Source of the DNA: Adenophora triphylla var. japonica
Taxonomy: Eukaryota; Streptophyta; Magnoliopsida; Asterales; Campanulaceae
Reading direction: 5' to 3'
DNA: 64,000 nucleotides
NCBI GenBank assembly: GCA_022495995.1
Contig: JAFEMH010002509.1
Span: forward strand, 271,709-335,708
Shown here: positions 44,477-54,899 of the stretch, piece by piece
Position numbering within the stretch: the first letter of the stretch is position 1
How the letters are laid out: every line of letters starts with the position of its first letter
Position numbers and translations under genes: made by a program
The notes under the pieces: model-generated
Databases searched by the model: none
The model's input: only the letters and a program-made list of their open reading frames with translations
What the model was told of the DNA's origin: nothing

Positions 44477-45953
44477 TGATGAGTGAATTTGATACATATA
44501 TTTTGCCTATGTTTTCGGATGCTTTACAATGATTTTTGATGTATTTAGTTTAGTTTTGATGTATTTGAGTGACATTTTGTTATGTGAGGTTGTGTGAGAA
44601 AACTATGCACTTTGAGGGTATTTTTGGATTTTTATTTGTAATTGGTTGTAAAATCTCACGGAGCATGCAAGTTACTTGTCAAAGTGAAAAAGGACAGCAA
44701 ATTGGTCGAGGTTCGAGCTCGGGGTCAAGCACGGTCAAGGGACGAAGGCCAGGTCAAAGCTGAGTCAAAATGGGACAATTCTGCATTTGGCACGAGTGGA
44801 GCACGACTGAAGAAGCATGGAGCACGACTTGGGAACGAATGGAATCAAGCCAAAGACAGCCAGCTACTCAGAACGAGTGGACCATGGGAGCACGACTCGT
44901 TCTCACGAGTGACAGCCAAGGTGATTTCAAGCAAAGCCACTCAGAACGAATGGAGGGGCCTGGCACGAGTCGTTCTCACGACTGGAACTGAAGGGCACGA
45001 CTCGTGCTAATTATCACGACTCGTGCCAGGACGCGTATCGTGACGTCAGCAAGGATTTTAAAGCAGATTTTGGTGGATTTTCTTAAATTCTTTTCCTAGT
45101 TTATTAAGGATTACTTGAGGACTATATATATTCCTATTAGTATTATTATTAGGTACCTTTTGTCTTACTTTTCTTGCCTAGGTTTTCAAGGATTAAAGAG
45201 TTTATTTTCAAGGTTTTTGCAAGGATTTCAGGTTTGATGTTTTGTTGCTATTCATGTTTTGTGATGTTTATCCGGAATATGAGTAGCTAATTTCTTTGTA
45301 GTTCACGGATTGGTGTAGCCCGTATTTGAACTTTATGTTATATATTTAAGTTTCATTTAATTGTGGAGTTAGTTCATTCTAGTATTCTTAATTTTTATTT
45401 GGTACAAGTCACACTTGCGTGGGGAATTGTGCATGAACACTATTAGGATGATTAGACTCGATTGACGATCTTGCGTGAATCGATTGAGTCTAGGTTTCAT
45501 TAATTCTTTGGTGCTTAATGAATTGAGTAGTTGTCAATTTGATCTTGCGTGATAATTGATAACTATTCAATAAAAGAATTGCAATCCGGCAATCGAACCG
45601 TCCCAATTCTTACAAAAGCGAAGAAGCCCTAAACCCAATTAATATTTTATCATTCAAAAGGGCATAAAGGGATAATATGTGGTGAACCTAATCCGTGGGC
45701 TAGTTGTTAAATCCTTGAATTTTGTTTGCGAGCTTGCTTATTTGTTACTTTAGTTGCTAAATTGTTTTAATTTTCTTTCGTACTTAGTTTTAATAAACCA
45801 AATCAAAACCCATTTTGTTACTTTAAGCATTAATTAAATTTACTTGTTAAAGCCAACGAGTCTCTGTGGTTCGACCCCTGCTCGTGCAAATTACTACACC
45901 GGTAGTGAGTACACTTGCTCGGATTTTATTACTAGAGGAATTTTTCTCCATCA
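44477..45953 (+). repeat. Athila 3' LTR
   Basis: It is nearly identical to the 5' LTR. The ACGACTCGT cluster lies at about 44725-45045. Confidence 0.97.
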
Positions 45954-45958
45954 GAGCA
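45954..45958. repeat. 5-bp target duplication of the Athila element, right copy
   Basis: GAGCA, identical to 33765-33769. Confidence 0.95.
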
Positions 45959-46110
45959 CAGTTGGTTATCCTAGACAAAACAACATACAACTGACCAAGA
46001 CTTAAAATAGATTTTTTTATAAACAAACAACAATATTGAGTGATTGACTATTACCTTTGTTGATTGTCGTTGCATATGATACAATCAATAGAAACTGTCA
46101 TGGAGTAGTA
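45959..46110 (-). pseudogene. Helitron helicase C-terminal relic (right part)
   Basis: The minus strand reads YATTINK..QSLN, then, after two stops, SLGQLYVVLSRITNCA up to the Gypsy insertion. These match the TINKSQGQSL and GQLYVALSRVT motifs (helicase motif VI region) of Rep-helicases in Helitrons. The frame continues at 33769 on the other side of the Athila. No further helicase motif is recognisable to the right. Confidence 0.8.
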
Positions 46111-47035
46111 CAACTCTCATTTCAAAAAAGTAAAAAAAAAACGACTGCCAACAATTTAGCCCCATATCTCACCTTTTTAGGCCTACAAACATGCATTAAT
46201 ATATGTATTTCGTAATGCTCAATCCATTTCCAAAATCAATGTCCACTTATTATAAAATTATGTCTTAAATATTCACTTTCTATACAAAAAGTATTGTAGT
46301 TTTTGTGCAAAAAATAATAATAATATAGCTATATTTTTCTTCAAGTCGGAATAAACTCGATACTTGAAAATTAAAATTTACAATTTTTTTTTAACTCGTG
46401 AAAGAGCAAAAAAAAAATAACAATTAGTTTGGGCTTGAGAGTAATAACTAATACAAAAATATTAGTATTATTTAATTAAACATTGATGAGAACAAATAAA
46501 TTATTTTTTTAATAATAAATTTAATACTTGTGAGATTGTAAGAAATTATATAAGAAAAAAAAAAGAATTTCTTATTTTAATTGAGACTAAATATTAGAAA
46601 TTAAAAAGAAATATAATCATCATACAAGTAAATAAATATTTATTAGTTGTAACTTTTTTAGAAAAGAATAAGTTGTAACACATAAAGATAAAATATAAAA
46701 ATGTGGGATTAAAATACGGTACAAGAATATGACAAAAAATAAGAATTTTATTTATTAACAACTTTTCTCTTTCATTTATTTAACTGTTTTGAAGATATAT
46801 AGTAAGTACAAAATTGAAGAAATATAGTAAGTACAAACTTTAATTTTGGTAACCTCATATATACCATTAGATTCACTTTGAAAAAAAAAATTACAAAAAA
46901 ATTGAATATTTAAATGAAATCTAAAAGTTGTGACTAAGAGTATTTTTGATGTTTTCGATAATATTTTTTAGATAACTAATTTTACTGCAAATATTGGTTA
47001 AAGTACAATTAAAATTATTGTTTTGTTCAAAATTG
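46111..47035. other. AT-rich remainder of the Helitron relic or its flank
   Basis: A/T-rich DNA with poly-A tracts and no ORF. The Helitron 5' end (TC) should lie in or near this stretch but I could not identify it. Confidence 0.4.
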
Positions 47036-47063
47036 TTTTATTTGAAATGAGACGGAGGAAGTA

Positions 47064-48560
47064 TGTATATATATATATATATATAATTTTATTTTTAAGA
47101 TCAAAACTCACATACTGTCCAGTTTTAAAATGAATAAAAAACAACAAAATAAAAAATAAATTGAAAGAAAGTATCGATCAAACATTATTCAAGAGTAGTA
47201 ATAGTGAATAAGTTCAATAATACATTGCCTACACCCACATCCGCCACCTCTCCGCCTCCTCCCGTTATACCTTCGCCTTCCTTTGGTTCGCCATTACTGT
47301 GTTACCAGTACAATGTTGTCTGCTACTTCTTTATCTCCTTCAGATAGTGTTTGTCGAATTCCTGTCCCCCTCTTGTTTTGAAGCTAAATCTGGAAAACAA
47401 ATGATTCAATTTTTATTTTGGGGGTTAAGATAATGTTTGTTATTAATCCAGATCTGAAAATTTATTCTTGAATTTGCGACAATTGGTGTTGCTAGTTGGT
47501 GTTGCTGGAGATGATTGACGATGGTGACATTAGCATATTATTTAAAATTGATGGTGACGACAACAAATGTGGTGGTTGCAATAATGGTAGCAGGATTTTT
47601 TTTTACTTGCTTTTGTTTAATGAAGGTTGGTGGCGGGTTGTAGGTGGTGGTGGTTTGGTGATGGTGGTGTTACTAAATATGGACTCTGGATAGTTTGGAT
47701 TACAAGTGATTTTGGTGGTTTAAGATGGTGTTAAAAGTGATAGTTGAAGTTGTGATATTGTAGAGAGGGAGTTTTAGAGAGAGAGAGAGAGAGAGAGTGT
47801 GTTAGAAAGAGAATGAAAGTGGGAAATGTGAAGAGAGAGAGAGAGTATTAAATTGTTGCTCTCACGTTGATCAATATATAATTAATGACTACTAATTATT
47901 TTTGGTAATCAAAATTGTCAAGAGTATTTTTGAAAGTATTTATAGGGGTATTTTCACAATTTATTTAGTATCATAATTCTATTAGATTTTCTTATTTATC
48001 ATATCTAGTAAATATTTTGTAGGATTTGCAAGATGGTGAAATTCATTCTTAATAATAACTAATTTATCCCACTAGAATCAGAGGTAATCTTTAACTAACC
48101 TATGTTTTTATAGTATTTAATTCTTTCTAGTTAATATAATTGTTGATTTATCACAAGTTTATTATTCTTTCTAATTCTATGTTTTCAACAGTCCTAGGGG
48201 ATATTGTTGCATGATTAAATTGTCACCGGGTGTAAGTAATTGTGTTACGACGAGTTAATTACCCTAATTACACGTAAAATCAAAATAACGCATTAAACAT
48301 ACATGAACATTATGAACTCGAATCCTATGTCGAGCCCTTTCAACAAGATTCAATTATAATACAATCCGATTTTTAGTAGTCGAGCAGGTATCAAATTCTT
48401 TTTCTACTTTCTTCGTCCGGTTTAAAACTACTCTTACTTTCTTACTCTGTCTCTGTTTAAGATTTTTAATTGCTTTATTATTTAAAATGGACAATAACAT
48501 CCACTTGTAATCCTCACAGCAAAAACTTTCTACCCACTAGATCTCTCCTACTTTACTTTC
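47064..48560. other. Spacer, no gene recognised
   Basis: AT-rich, with a GGTGGTGG-rich patch (47560-47700), a (GA)n tract (47777-47855) and a (TA)n tract near 47066-47084. The open frame at 47496-47693 is low complexity and I do not call it. Confidence 0.5.
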
Positions 48561-48589
48561 ACTCGGTCCTAAAAATCTTTCGTCTGGGC

Positions 48590-49117
48590 TCGACATAGGA
48601 TTCGAGTTCATAATCTTGTTAATGGTTTTAACCATTTCAAAATTGAAACTTTCGATTTCGGTTTTGGTTTCGAATGAAAAATCAAGCCGATAAAATCGAA
48701 CCGAACCGATATTATTAAAACGGCGTGTCATTTTAATATATATATATAAATTTCTTCTTCTCATCTTGCTTTGGAGTTAAAATTATGCTTACGGTATTTT
48801 AACTGTTATTTGTAGTGGCAGGTGGAACACTTAAATTTGTCATGAAAATCTTAAGTACTTCAGTATTGCATCTTCTCATCTTGGTTTGTGTGTTAATGAG
48901 GAATTAATGAATATGTAACTATCATAATCCAACCATCAATATATGCACGTTCTTCTCATCTTGTTGAAATCGAACGACACCGAACCAAACCGACACCAAA
49001 TTGAAACCGAATAAAATCGAAACTTAATGGTTTTAAAATACAAAAACCACCGATATCATTCGGTTCGGTTTCGATTTTAGTCTAAAACCGAACCAAACCG
49101 GACCGAGCACACCCCTA
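48590..49117. repeat. AACCG/CGGTT-rich hAT-like MITE remnant
   Basis: It contains TTTCGGTTTTGG, CGAACCGAACCG and CGGTTCGGTTTCG blocks and ends GACCGAGCACACCCCTA, a form typical of hAT MITE ends (TAGGGGTGTGCTC on the other strand). I could not find the matching left end. Composition resembles the element at 2107-3761. Confidence 0.45.
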
Positions 49118-49125
49118 GTCTTCTA

Positions 49126-50505
49126 CAGGGCCGTTCCTAGACTTTTGTGGGCCCCGGGCGAAATCAGATGAAGAGGCCCCTAATTAATCGACATTTTTAC
49201 GATACTCAAATGCTATATAATTTTACGATACTCAAATGCTATATATTTTTAACTAGATAAAACAGAAGTAAAGTAATGACACTTATCTTAAATCGTCATA
49301 TAAATACTGATGTGATTACGCTACAGCAAGACATGATGCATGGTTGAACAAATATTTTCATCGAGTATCCTTTAACAGAAGCAGGAGTACATGTAACTAA
49401 CCTTGAAAACAGGGGCCTTAATATCTTCAACTTTTATGCAATGGGTACGGTCTTTCATTGGACCAAAGAGCTGAGCCCTGAACACAGGTGATCGAGCTGC
49501 AAGCACCAACTTGTGAGCTGAAAAGATTTCTCTATCAACTTCAAAATTAACATCAGTTCCCTTTCCACATTTCAAGAGCTGTCCAAAATGTTGAAATCCA
49601 ATAAAATCAAACCTGAAAGATGACCAAAAGTAAAAAATGATTAAAGAAGCACATTATGATCATATAAACAAATTTTTTTGAGCTTTTCTAGATGCAAAAT
49701 CATTAATGACCGTATCAATATCAATATTTTTCACAAAATCCTTCTCAACACCTGAATTCTTGTAAGATGAAGTCTTTTGACGGATGATTCTTTCAATAAA
49801 CTGATTTGAAACTATAATCACAATATCAAAAATCAAATCATAGGAATTGAAGTAAAATAAAAAAATCCCCAAATAAAACCCTAAAAGTAAGTGTAGTAAT
49901 TTGGGAACGAAATAATGAAACTTCTATCCCCAAATTAACTTAAATTGAAGTAATCTACAATCAAATAAAGGAATTGAAGTCGAAAATTAAATTACATTTG
50001 TGTTTGTTAGCGAAATCTTTGTTAAATAGAAGCCCTAAATAGTGGAACTAGGAAGAAATAGAGAAAAGAGATAGCAGGATGGTGGTGGACGGCGTCGGCG
50101 TCGGCGGGCTAGTGGCGACGATCGTCTCAGACTCTCAGTCTCTTCGTCTTTGGTTGGACTAAGAAGAAATAGAGAAAGGAGTCCTTTCTCCCTTTTCCGT
50201 GTCTGTTAGTATTTAACAAAAGAATATTTTTTTTTTTAAATCTGAATATGGGCCTTTTTTAAATCTGAATGTGGACCTTTAACAAAAGAATATATAATTT
50301 TTTTTAAAACTGAAAGTGGGCCTATTTTAAAAATTGAATGTGGGCTTTTTTTAAAAACTGAATGTGGGTCTTTTTTAAATATTTATTATAATTATAAAAA
50401 ACATATGCATACTATATACACTATAGCCTACTTAAAAATGGGCCCCTTACCACTAAGGGCCCCGGGCGATTGCCCTCACTGACCCCCCCCCTTGGGTCGG
50501 CCCTG
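49126..50505. mobile_element. hAT element carrying a BPM-type BTB exon (Pack-hAT)
   Basis: The ends CAGGGCCGTTCCTAG and GGGTCGGCCCTG are inverted, and both are followed inward by GGGCCCCGGGCG/CGCCCGGGGCCC. The flanking 8-mers GTCTTCTA and ATCTTCTA match at 7 of 8, as expected for hAT. The 1.38-kb interior encodes no transposase but holds a BTB/POZ exon (49402-49612, minus) and a second spliced-looking open segment (about 49690-49800) that I do not recognise. This is the arrangement of a non-autonomous element that has picked up host exons. Confidence 0.8.
49402..49612 (-). pseudogene. BTB/POZ exon of a BPM (MATH-BTB) gene, captured fragment
   Basis: The minus strand reads [20 protein letters not shown], then [41 protein letters not shown]. 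This is the start of the BTB domain of plant BPM proteins, CUL3 E3 ligase adaptors. The exon is bounded by a CTTTCAG acceptor (right) and a GTTAGT donor after AAG (left), so real splice sites were captured. The MATH domain and the remainder of BTB are absent, so this is not a full gene. Confidence 0.88.
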
Positions 50506-50900
50506 ATCTTCTATATATTGATTTGACGATATCTCGTGCACTCGCGAAATATTATAATTTTCTTACATCTGAGATATTATAATTTTTACGAGTTATTATA
50601 ATTTTCTTACATCAAATATTTAGGGGAATATATCTTTCCTTTTTTTTACAAAAAGTAAATGCAATTGAAGTTGTATCAATTGTCCCCCCACCCCACCACC
50701 CACAGACACCCCATGATCTCTCAAATGCTTTGCTCTCACTTTTTGTTTCGCTTTGCTCTCACTTTTTGTTTCCACACTATAATGTTTACATGCACTATAT
50801 ATTTACAAAGTACATTTGTGACAATTTGTGACAATATGTGGAAGTTAGTAAAAGTTTTATCCTCAATTTTTGGCTACGTCCCTGCATACACACACATACT

Positions 50901-50902
<2 letters not shown>

Positions 50903-50955
<53 letters not shown>
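50903..50955. repeat. (CA)n microsatellite
   Basis: About 26 uninterrupted CA units. Confidence 0.98.
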
Positions 50956-50958
<3 letters not shown>

Positions 50959-51115
50959 AGTGGACACCAAAAAAGTAAACACAAAAATTAAGAAATAGTA
51001 GGAGAAAAAATTAGTGTAAGGAAGTGTTTGTGAGTATAAAAAATAAAATATGAGAGAGAATGAGTGTAAGTTGATTGATATTGTGAATATAAAAGTAAAA
51101 TAGGAGAGAGAATGA

Positions 51116-51825
51116 GGGCTTATTTGGTAACCCAATTAAATTCTTAATTTGAAATATTTAAGAGATTAAAAAGTTAAGTATATTTGGTAAGGTAAATTGC
51201 AATCACTTAATTAATTAAGATTATCTTAAAAAAGACTATTAATTTTAAGTTGAAAATGAGTAGCTTAAGCAATTAAGAGGGAGAAAGAAAGAGTTAAAAA
51301 TGAAATTAGTTCAAATCCATTCATCAACTATTTTATTTATATATTAAATGATACTTTCTTTTGTTGAAATATTTTAAATTTTCATATAAATTATATTTAA
51401 TCTAGTATTAAAATGTAATTTTATTTATATTAAACTAGTGATATTAATAATATTTTGATAGAGTATCATAATTAATATTTTTTTTTCATTTTTTTTAGCA
51501 AATTTATCAAAATAATTAACAATATAAATTTTATTATGAGTCAAAGAAAGTACTAATAAAAATATTTAAATATTATAAAATATAATCTAATTATAATAAT
51601 AGTGACGTATATGTTGAAGACTTTATATTATTATACACTCATTAAGATTATTCAAATAATTTTTTGAATGTTAAGTTCAAACTTTAAATAAATTCAGATA
51701 GATATAAGTGGTTTGTCATTACCAAACAAACTAAACTCTTAAAATTCAGCAACTTAATAATTTTAGCTCTATATTTTTCATCTCTACATTTTCAGAGCTT
51801 AATTTTCAGTTTTACCAAACAGGCA
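51116..51825. mobile_element. MITE with GGGCTTATTTGGTAA ends
   Basis: The inverted ends resemble the GGGCYTRTTTGG family of plant MITEs. The 710-bp AT-rich interior is non-coding. The target duplication is unclear. Confidence 0.6.
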
Positions 51826-52421
51826 CTGAGTGAGAGTAATATTGTAAAAACTTTGTCATTTTTAGCCGTCTCCACTCACGTGGAACGTGCAAAATAGAAA
51901 ATAAGTCTCCACTCACGTGGTATTGGTATGGCATGGGGGAGTATAAAAATAGCAAAAAAAAATAAAATAAGGAAAAGGAAAAGGAAAAGATGAAGGAGGT
52001 CCCAAAAGTAAAGTCAATAAAGGGAAAATGTAGAAAATGAAACTACACAATAGGTTTTGTCTGCATGGGAATGTGGAGGCGTGGTGTGACAATATTCAAC
52101 TTGTCTTCACTTTGGATGGACCACTCCCTTTATTAATTTCCCTTATTTTACTCAAATCAATTAACTTAATTAATCTAATCTCTATTCTCTACCAACAAAC
52201 GTATTGTCCCAATTTTTTTAATTATTATTTCAAATGAATTTATGTTTTTTAATTATTTTTATAAATGTTTTAAAAAAAATTATTGATATTATTTATAATG
52301 GTATATTAAAATTAAATTTTAAATTGTTCATTAAAATAATTAAAAATAATAAAATTATTGCTCACAATTCATTCAAATTAACAACTATATTTCCGGAGGG
52401 AATATAACCCACTAATTAATC

Positions 52422-52640
52422 AAATATATATAGGTAGCTATAATATTGTACTACTACAACTAACATGGAGACATGCTCTCTTCTTCTCCTTCTTCCTCTC
52501 TTCCATATATGTAGACATGTACCCTCTTTTATCACTACCTTATTCAAACCATATCCAATTTTCTCTCTCTCTCTCTCTCTCCCAGTTCCTTTTTTTCGAG
52601 GACATTCGGCTTCACGATTTCTTGGATAATTAGCTTATCT
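52422..52640 (+). promoter_or_regulatory. Likely promoter of the second MIR167 gene
   Basis: A TATATATA box at 52425-52432 and a (CT)n tract at 52561-52581 precede the hairpin by about 215 and 60 bp. The arrangement (TATA, then CT tract, then hairpin) is loosely similar to the first MIR167 locus, where the CT tract comes first. Confidence 0.45.
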
Positions 52641-52735
52641 AGGAGCAGTTGAAGCTGCCAGCATGATCTTACCTTTCTTTTTTTAATTAAATTCGAGGAG
52701 AGATCAGAGATCATGTGGCATCTTCACCTGCTCAT
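52641..52735 (+). ncRNA. MIR167: MIR167 precursor (variant ending CTT)
   Basis: Mature miR167 lies on the 5' arm at 52650-52670 (begins TGAAGCTGCCAGCATG, ends ATCTT). The 3' arm at 52708-52728 (AGATCATGTGGCATCTTCACC) pairs with it with two or three mismatches. The stem extends outward (GAGCAG with CTGCTC). The loop is only about 37 nt, shorter than the first copy. The two hairpins share the mature sequence except the last base, and their loops and star strands differ strongly, so they are distinct, old family members. The overlapping ORF at 52713-53000 is probably chance. Confidence 0.96.
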
Positions 52736-53005
52736 GGCTCATGAGCAAACAAGAAAGAAAGAATGGATAAAAGGAAACCCTATGTACCAACAATACATAG
52801 ATATGTACATTCTCCAATATGAATTTGTGCTAAAGGGAAGTGGTTCCAAATTCTTACTACAAGCTTTCAAAATAAGCATAGCTCATAATAATGTATGCAA
52901 GGAAAATTGGGAAAGGTTTAGGATCTTTTTTTTCCTCCTTGATCAATTCAACTTGGATTTAAATGAGTTATGTGAAAAATTACATTTTTCTTTTGGGTAA
53001 GGGTT

Positions 53006-53325
53006 TATTACAAAAAACTCACTAAAAAAGATGGCATTAATTACAAAAAAAAACATGTATGATGAGAAATTACAAAAAAAACTACTTTTTTTTTACAAAA
53101 AAACTTTTTTTTTGGTTTTTTTTTTATCAGTTTTGGTCAAACAACTGATAATTTAATTTGTGCTTCAAACAACTGATAATTTCAGTTATCAGTGATAACT
53201 GAAATTATCAGTTGTTTGACCAAAACCGATAAAAAAAAAACCAATTTTTTTTTTTAATTTTGTACTTATGTGTTCTTTTTTTGTAATTTCCATCTTTCTA
53301 AAGTAGTTTTTTGTAAATGCCTCTT
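53006..53325. mobile_element. Foldback MITE with a long palindrome
   Basis: TTACAAAAAACTCACT..AAGATGG on the left is inverted as CCATCTTTCTAAAGTAGTTTTTTGTAA on the right. The centre is a near-perfect palindrome (about 53130-53235) made of TTTTGGTCAAACAACTGATAA and GATAACTGAAATTATCAG. It lies about 280 bp downstream of the second MIR167 hairpin. Confidence 0.75.
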
Positions 53326-53329
53326 TTCT

Positions 53330-54530
53330 TTTTGGATTTGATGTGAAATTGGAATCTTCTTGTGATCGATATTGTGGGTAAGGGGGGGGGGGTCAAAAAA
53401 ATTTCATTATTGACTAAAATTGGTTCATTTTTATCTTGTTATATTATCACCGTTTAAGCTCGAAATAAATGTCCATTTTTATCTTTAATAAAAGTTAAAT
53501 ATTAATATTCATTTTAGGATAACAATGGTATTAGTTGAGAAGCCCTAAACGAACTTAATTTTAAATTCTCTTCTTCTATGAAGAGGTAAAACAAGTCTTC
53601 AGTATGTGAAATACTTGAATATCATTTGGGGTTGTTTCTCTTTCCACCTAATATTACTAGTAATTTACTTGTACTTTTGAATAAAAGAGAGGGAAAACAT
53701 AGGGATTGAGAGGAGAAAGGGCGAGGGAAAGAGGAAAAACAAAAAAAAAAAAAAAAAAAGGAGAGAGAGAGAATTGCAGACAATTTTCTTGATTGTCGAG
53801 ATTACCACGTGTCAAGAAATGTATGGACGGGGAATCTAAACACAAGGGAGTGGGTTAATGTTTGGTTAATTAGCAACAGTACCAATCACCACGTTGTGTA
53901 CCGCTGATAATCTAACGGTTATGCGAATAAATAAGCAAGATAGCATATATAGTGAAACTTAAAAGCACCAACACATATTTGGCTTGACAAATTTACACAA
54001 GTATTATTATCTACGCTACTGAATCAATTATAATACTGACTTGAGGATAAATTTTCTTTCAAATAAAAACTCACTTCGAAGCGGAATTGGTAATTAAGGG
54101 CACAGACCCAAAAACACAGCTATGTATACAACAACCGAATAAGTGTCCGTAAACCAAATTAGAAACAAAATTTTTAGGAAAAATGGAAACAAATCGTCTA
54201 AAAAATTGCCTTGCAGCAAAAAAACTAAAAAAAGACACCATCTACTTTAACTTCACCCTTGGCTGCCTGCAACATATCTTCCTGCCCCTACAAGTTTCGC
54301 AATCCATTCTACCTTCAACTACTCTATAAGAACTCCACAGGCAAAGAGTTGTTATATTGCCACGAAACAATTAACTGATCCCAAGAAACGGAAGTTGAAG
54401 CATTTGATCGCAGCAATGGAGAAAACTGGGTAAAATGTGTTGAATCCTGCGTGGCTAACAACTTTGGTTAAAACATTTTTATGGGATAACAGTAGTAGTA
54501 CATTCATCGGCATATTATACGAAAGTAGTA
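53330..54530. other. Spacer between MIR167 and SEC24A
   Basis: AT-rich with homopolymer runs (G run near 53383, A run near 53742). The 54250-54530 portion is probably 3' untranslated or downstream sequence of the minus-strand SEC24A. No ORF is supported. Confidence 0.5.
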
Positions 54531-54777
54531 CTCTCTCCGTCCCAAAATGAAGGCCTATTTTTTCAAAATATTTGTCCCAAACTGGATGTCCAATTTTTTT
54601 ACAAGTTACTAAATCATCCATCTTTAAACAGCAAGTTCTAATACACACTTGGACTCATAATGCAATATCGTGAGATAAAGGGGTTTTATGTACTTATTCT
54701 ACTAGAATGCTTAAATCTAAACTTTCTTAAATGGCCCTCAACATTAAATTTGGACATTCATATTGGGATGGAGGGAG
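54531..54777. mobile_element. Stowaway MITE
   Basis: Ends CTCTCTCCGTCCCAAAATGA and GGGATGGAGGGAG, flanked by TA. It is 247 bp and lies 122 bp downstream of the SEC24A stop codon. Confidence 0.88.
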
Positions 54778-54899
54778 TATATACTTAAAGAGACTCAACT
54801 GTCATTTTCTTATCTTAAATTCTGACAGAAAAAAAAAAAAAAAACCTGGAGTTATCTTACAATTTAAAATTATTCAAACATCAGGAAGTTACCTGGATA

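Larger units (their letters stand above)
33770..45953 (+). mobile_element. Athila-type Gypsy LTR retrotransposon, 12.2 kb
   Basis: LTRs (33770-35248 and 44477-45953) start TGATGAG and end CCATCA, with a perfect GAGCA target duplication. The primer-binding site TGGCGCCGTTGCCGG (35255-35269) is complementary to the 3' end of tRNA-Asp, as in Athila elements. A GTGTGGGGGAATT purine tract precedes the 3' LTR. Gag, protease, RT/RNase H and integrase are followed by a separate large ORF in the env-like position. By eye the LTRs differ at only about eight sites, so insertion was recent, yet gag-pol is broken by stops and frameshifts. Confidence 0.97.
31972..47061. mobile_element. Stowaway-like element split by later insertions (inferred)
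   Basis: CTTCCTCCGTTTCATTTGAA at 31972, preceded by TA, and TTATTTGAAATGAGACGGAGGAAG ending at 47061, followed by TA, are inverted copies with few mismatches. Between them lie a minisatellite, a Helitron relic and the Athila element. If both ends belong to one MITE, everything inside arrived or expanded later. Chance pairing of two unrelated Stowaway ends is possible. Confidence 0.5.
50514..52421. other. Spacer with microsatellite and MITE-like repeats
   Basis: Contains a (CA)n tract (50903-50955) and inverted CACGTGAGTGGA/TCCACTCACGTGG ends (about 50954 and 51886-51900, with a second copy at 51907-51921) that suggest a decayed MITE. Between them is a TIR element with GGGCTTATTTGGTAA / TTTACCAAACAGGCAC ends (about 51116-51825). 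No gene is seen. Confidence 0.55.

Noticed and set aside
50863..51135. 90-codon minus-strand ORF
   Set aside because: Largely a translation of the (CA)n microsatellite.
52713..53000. 95-codon ORF beside the second MIR167
   Set aside because: It begins inside the miR167 star arm and has no domain; it is a chance frame in the primary microRNA transcript or flank.
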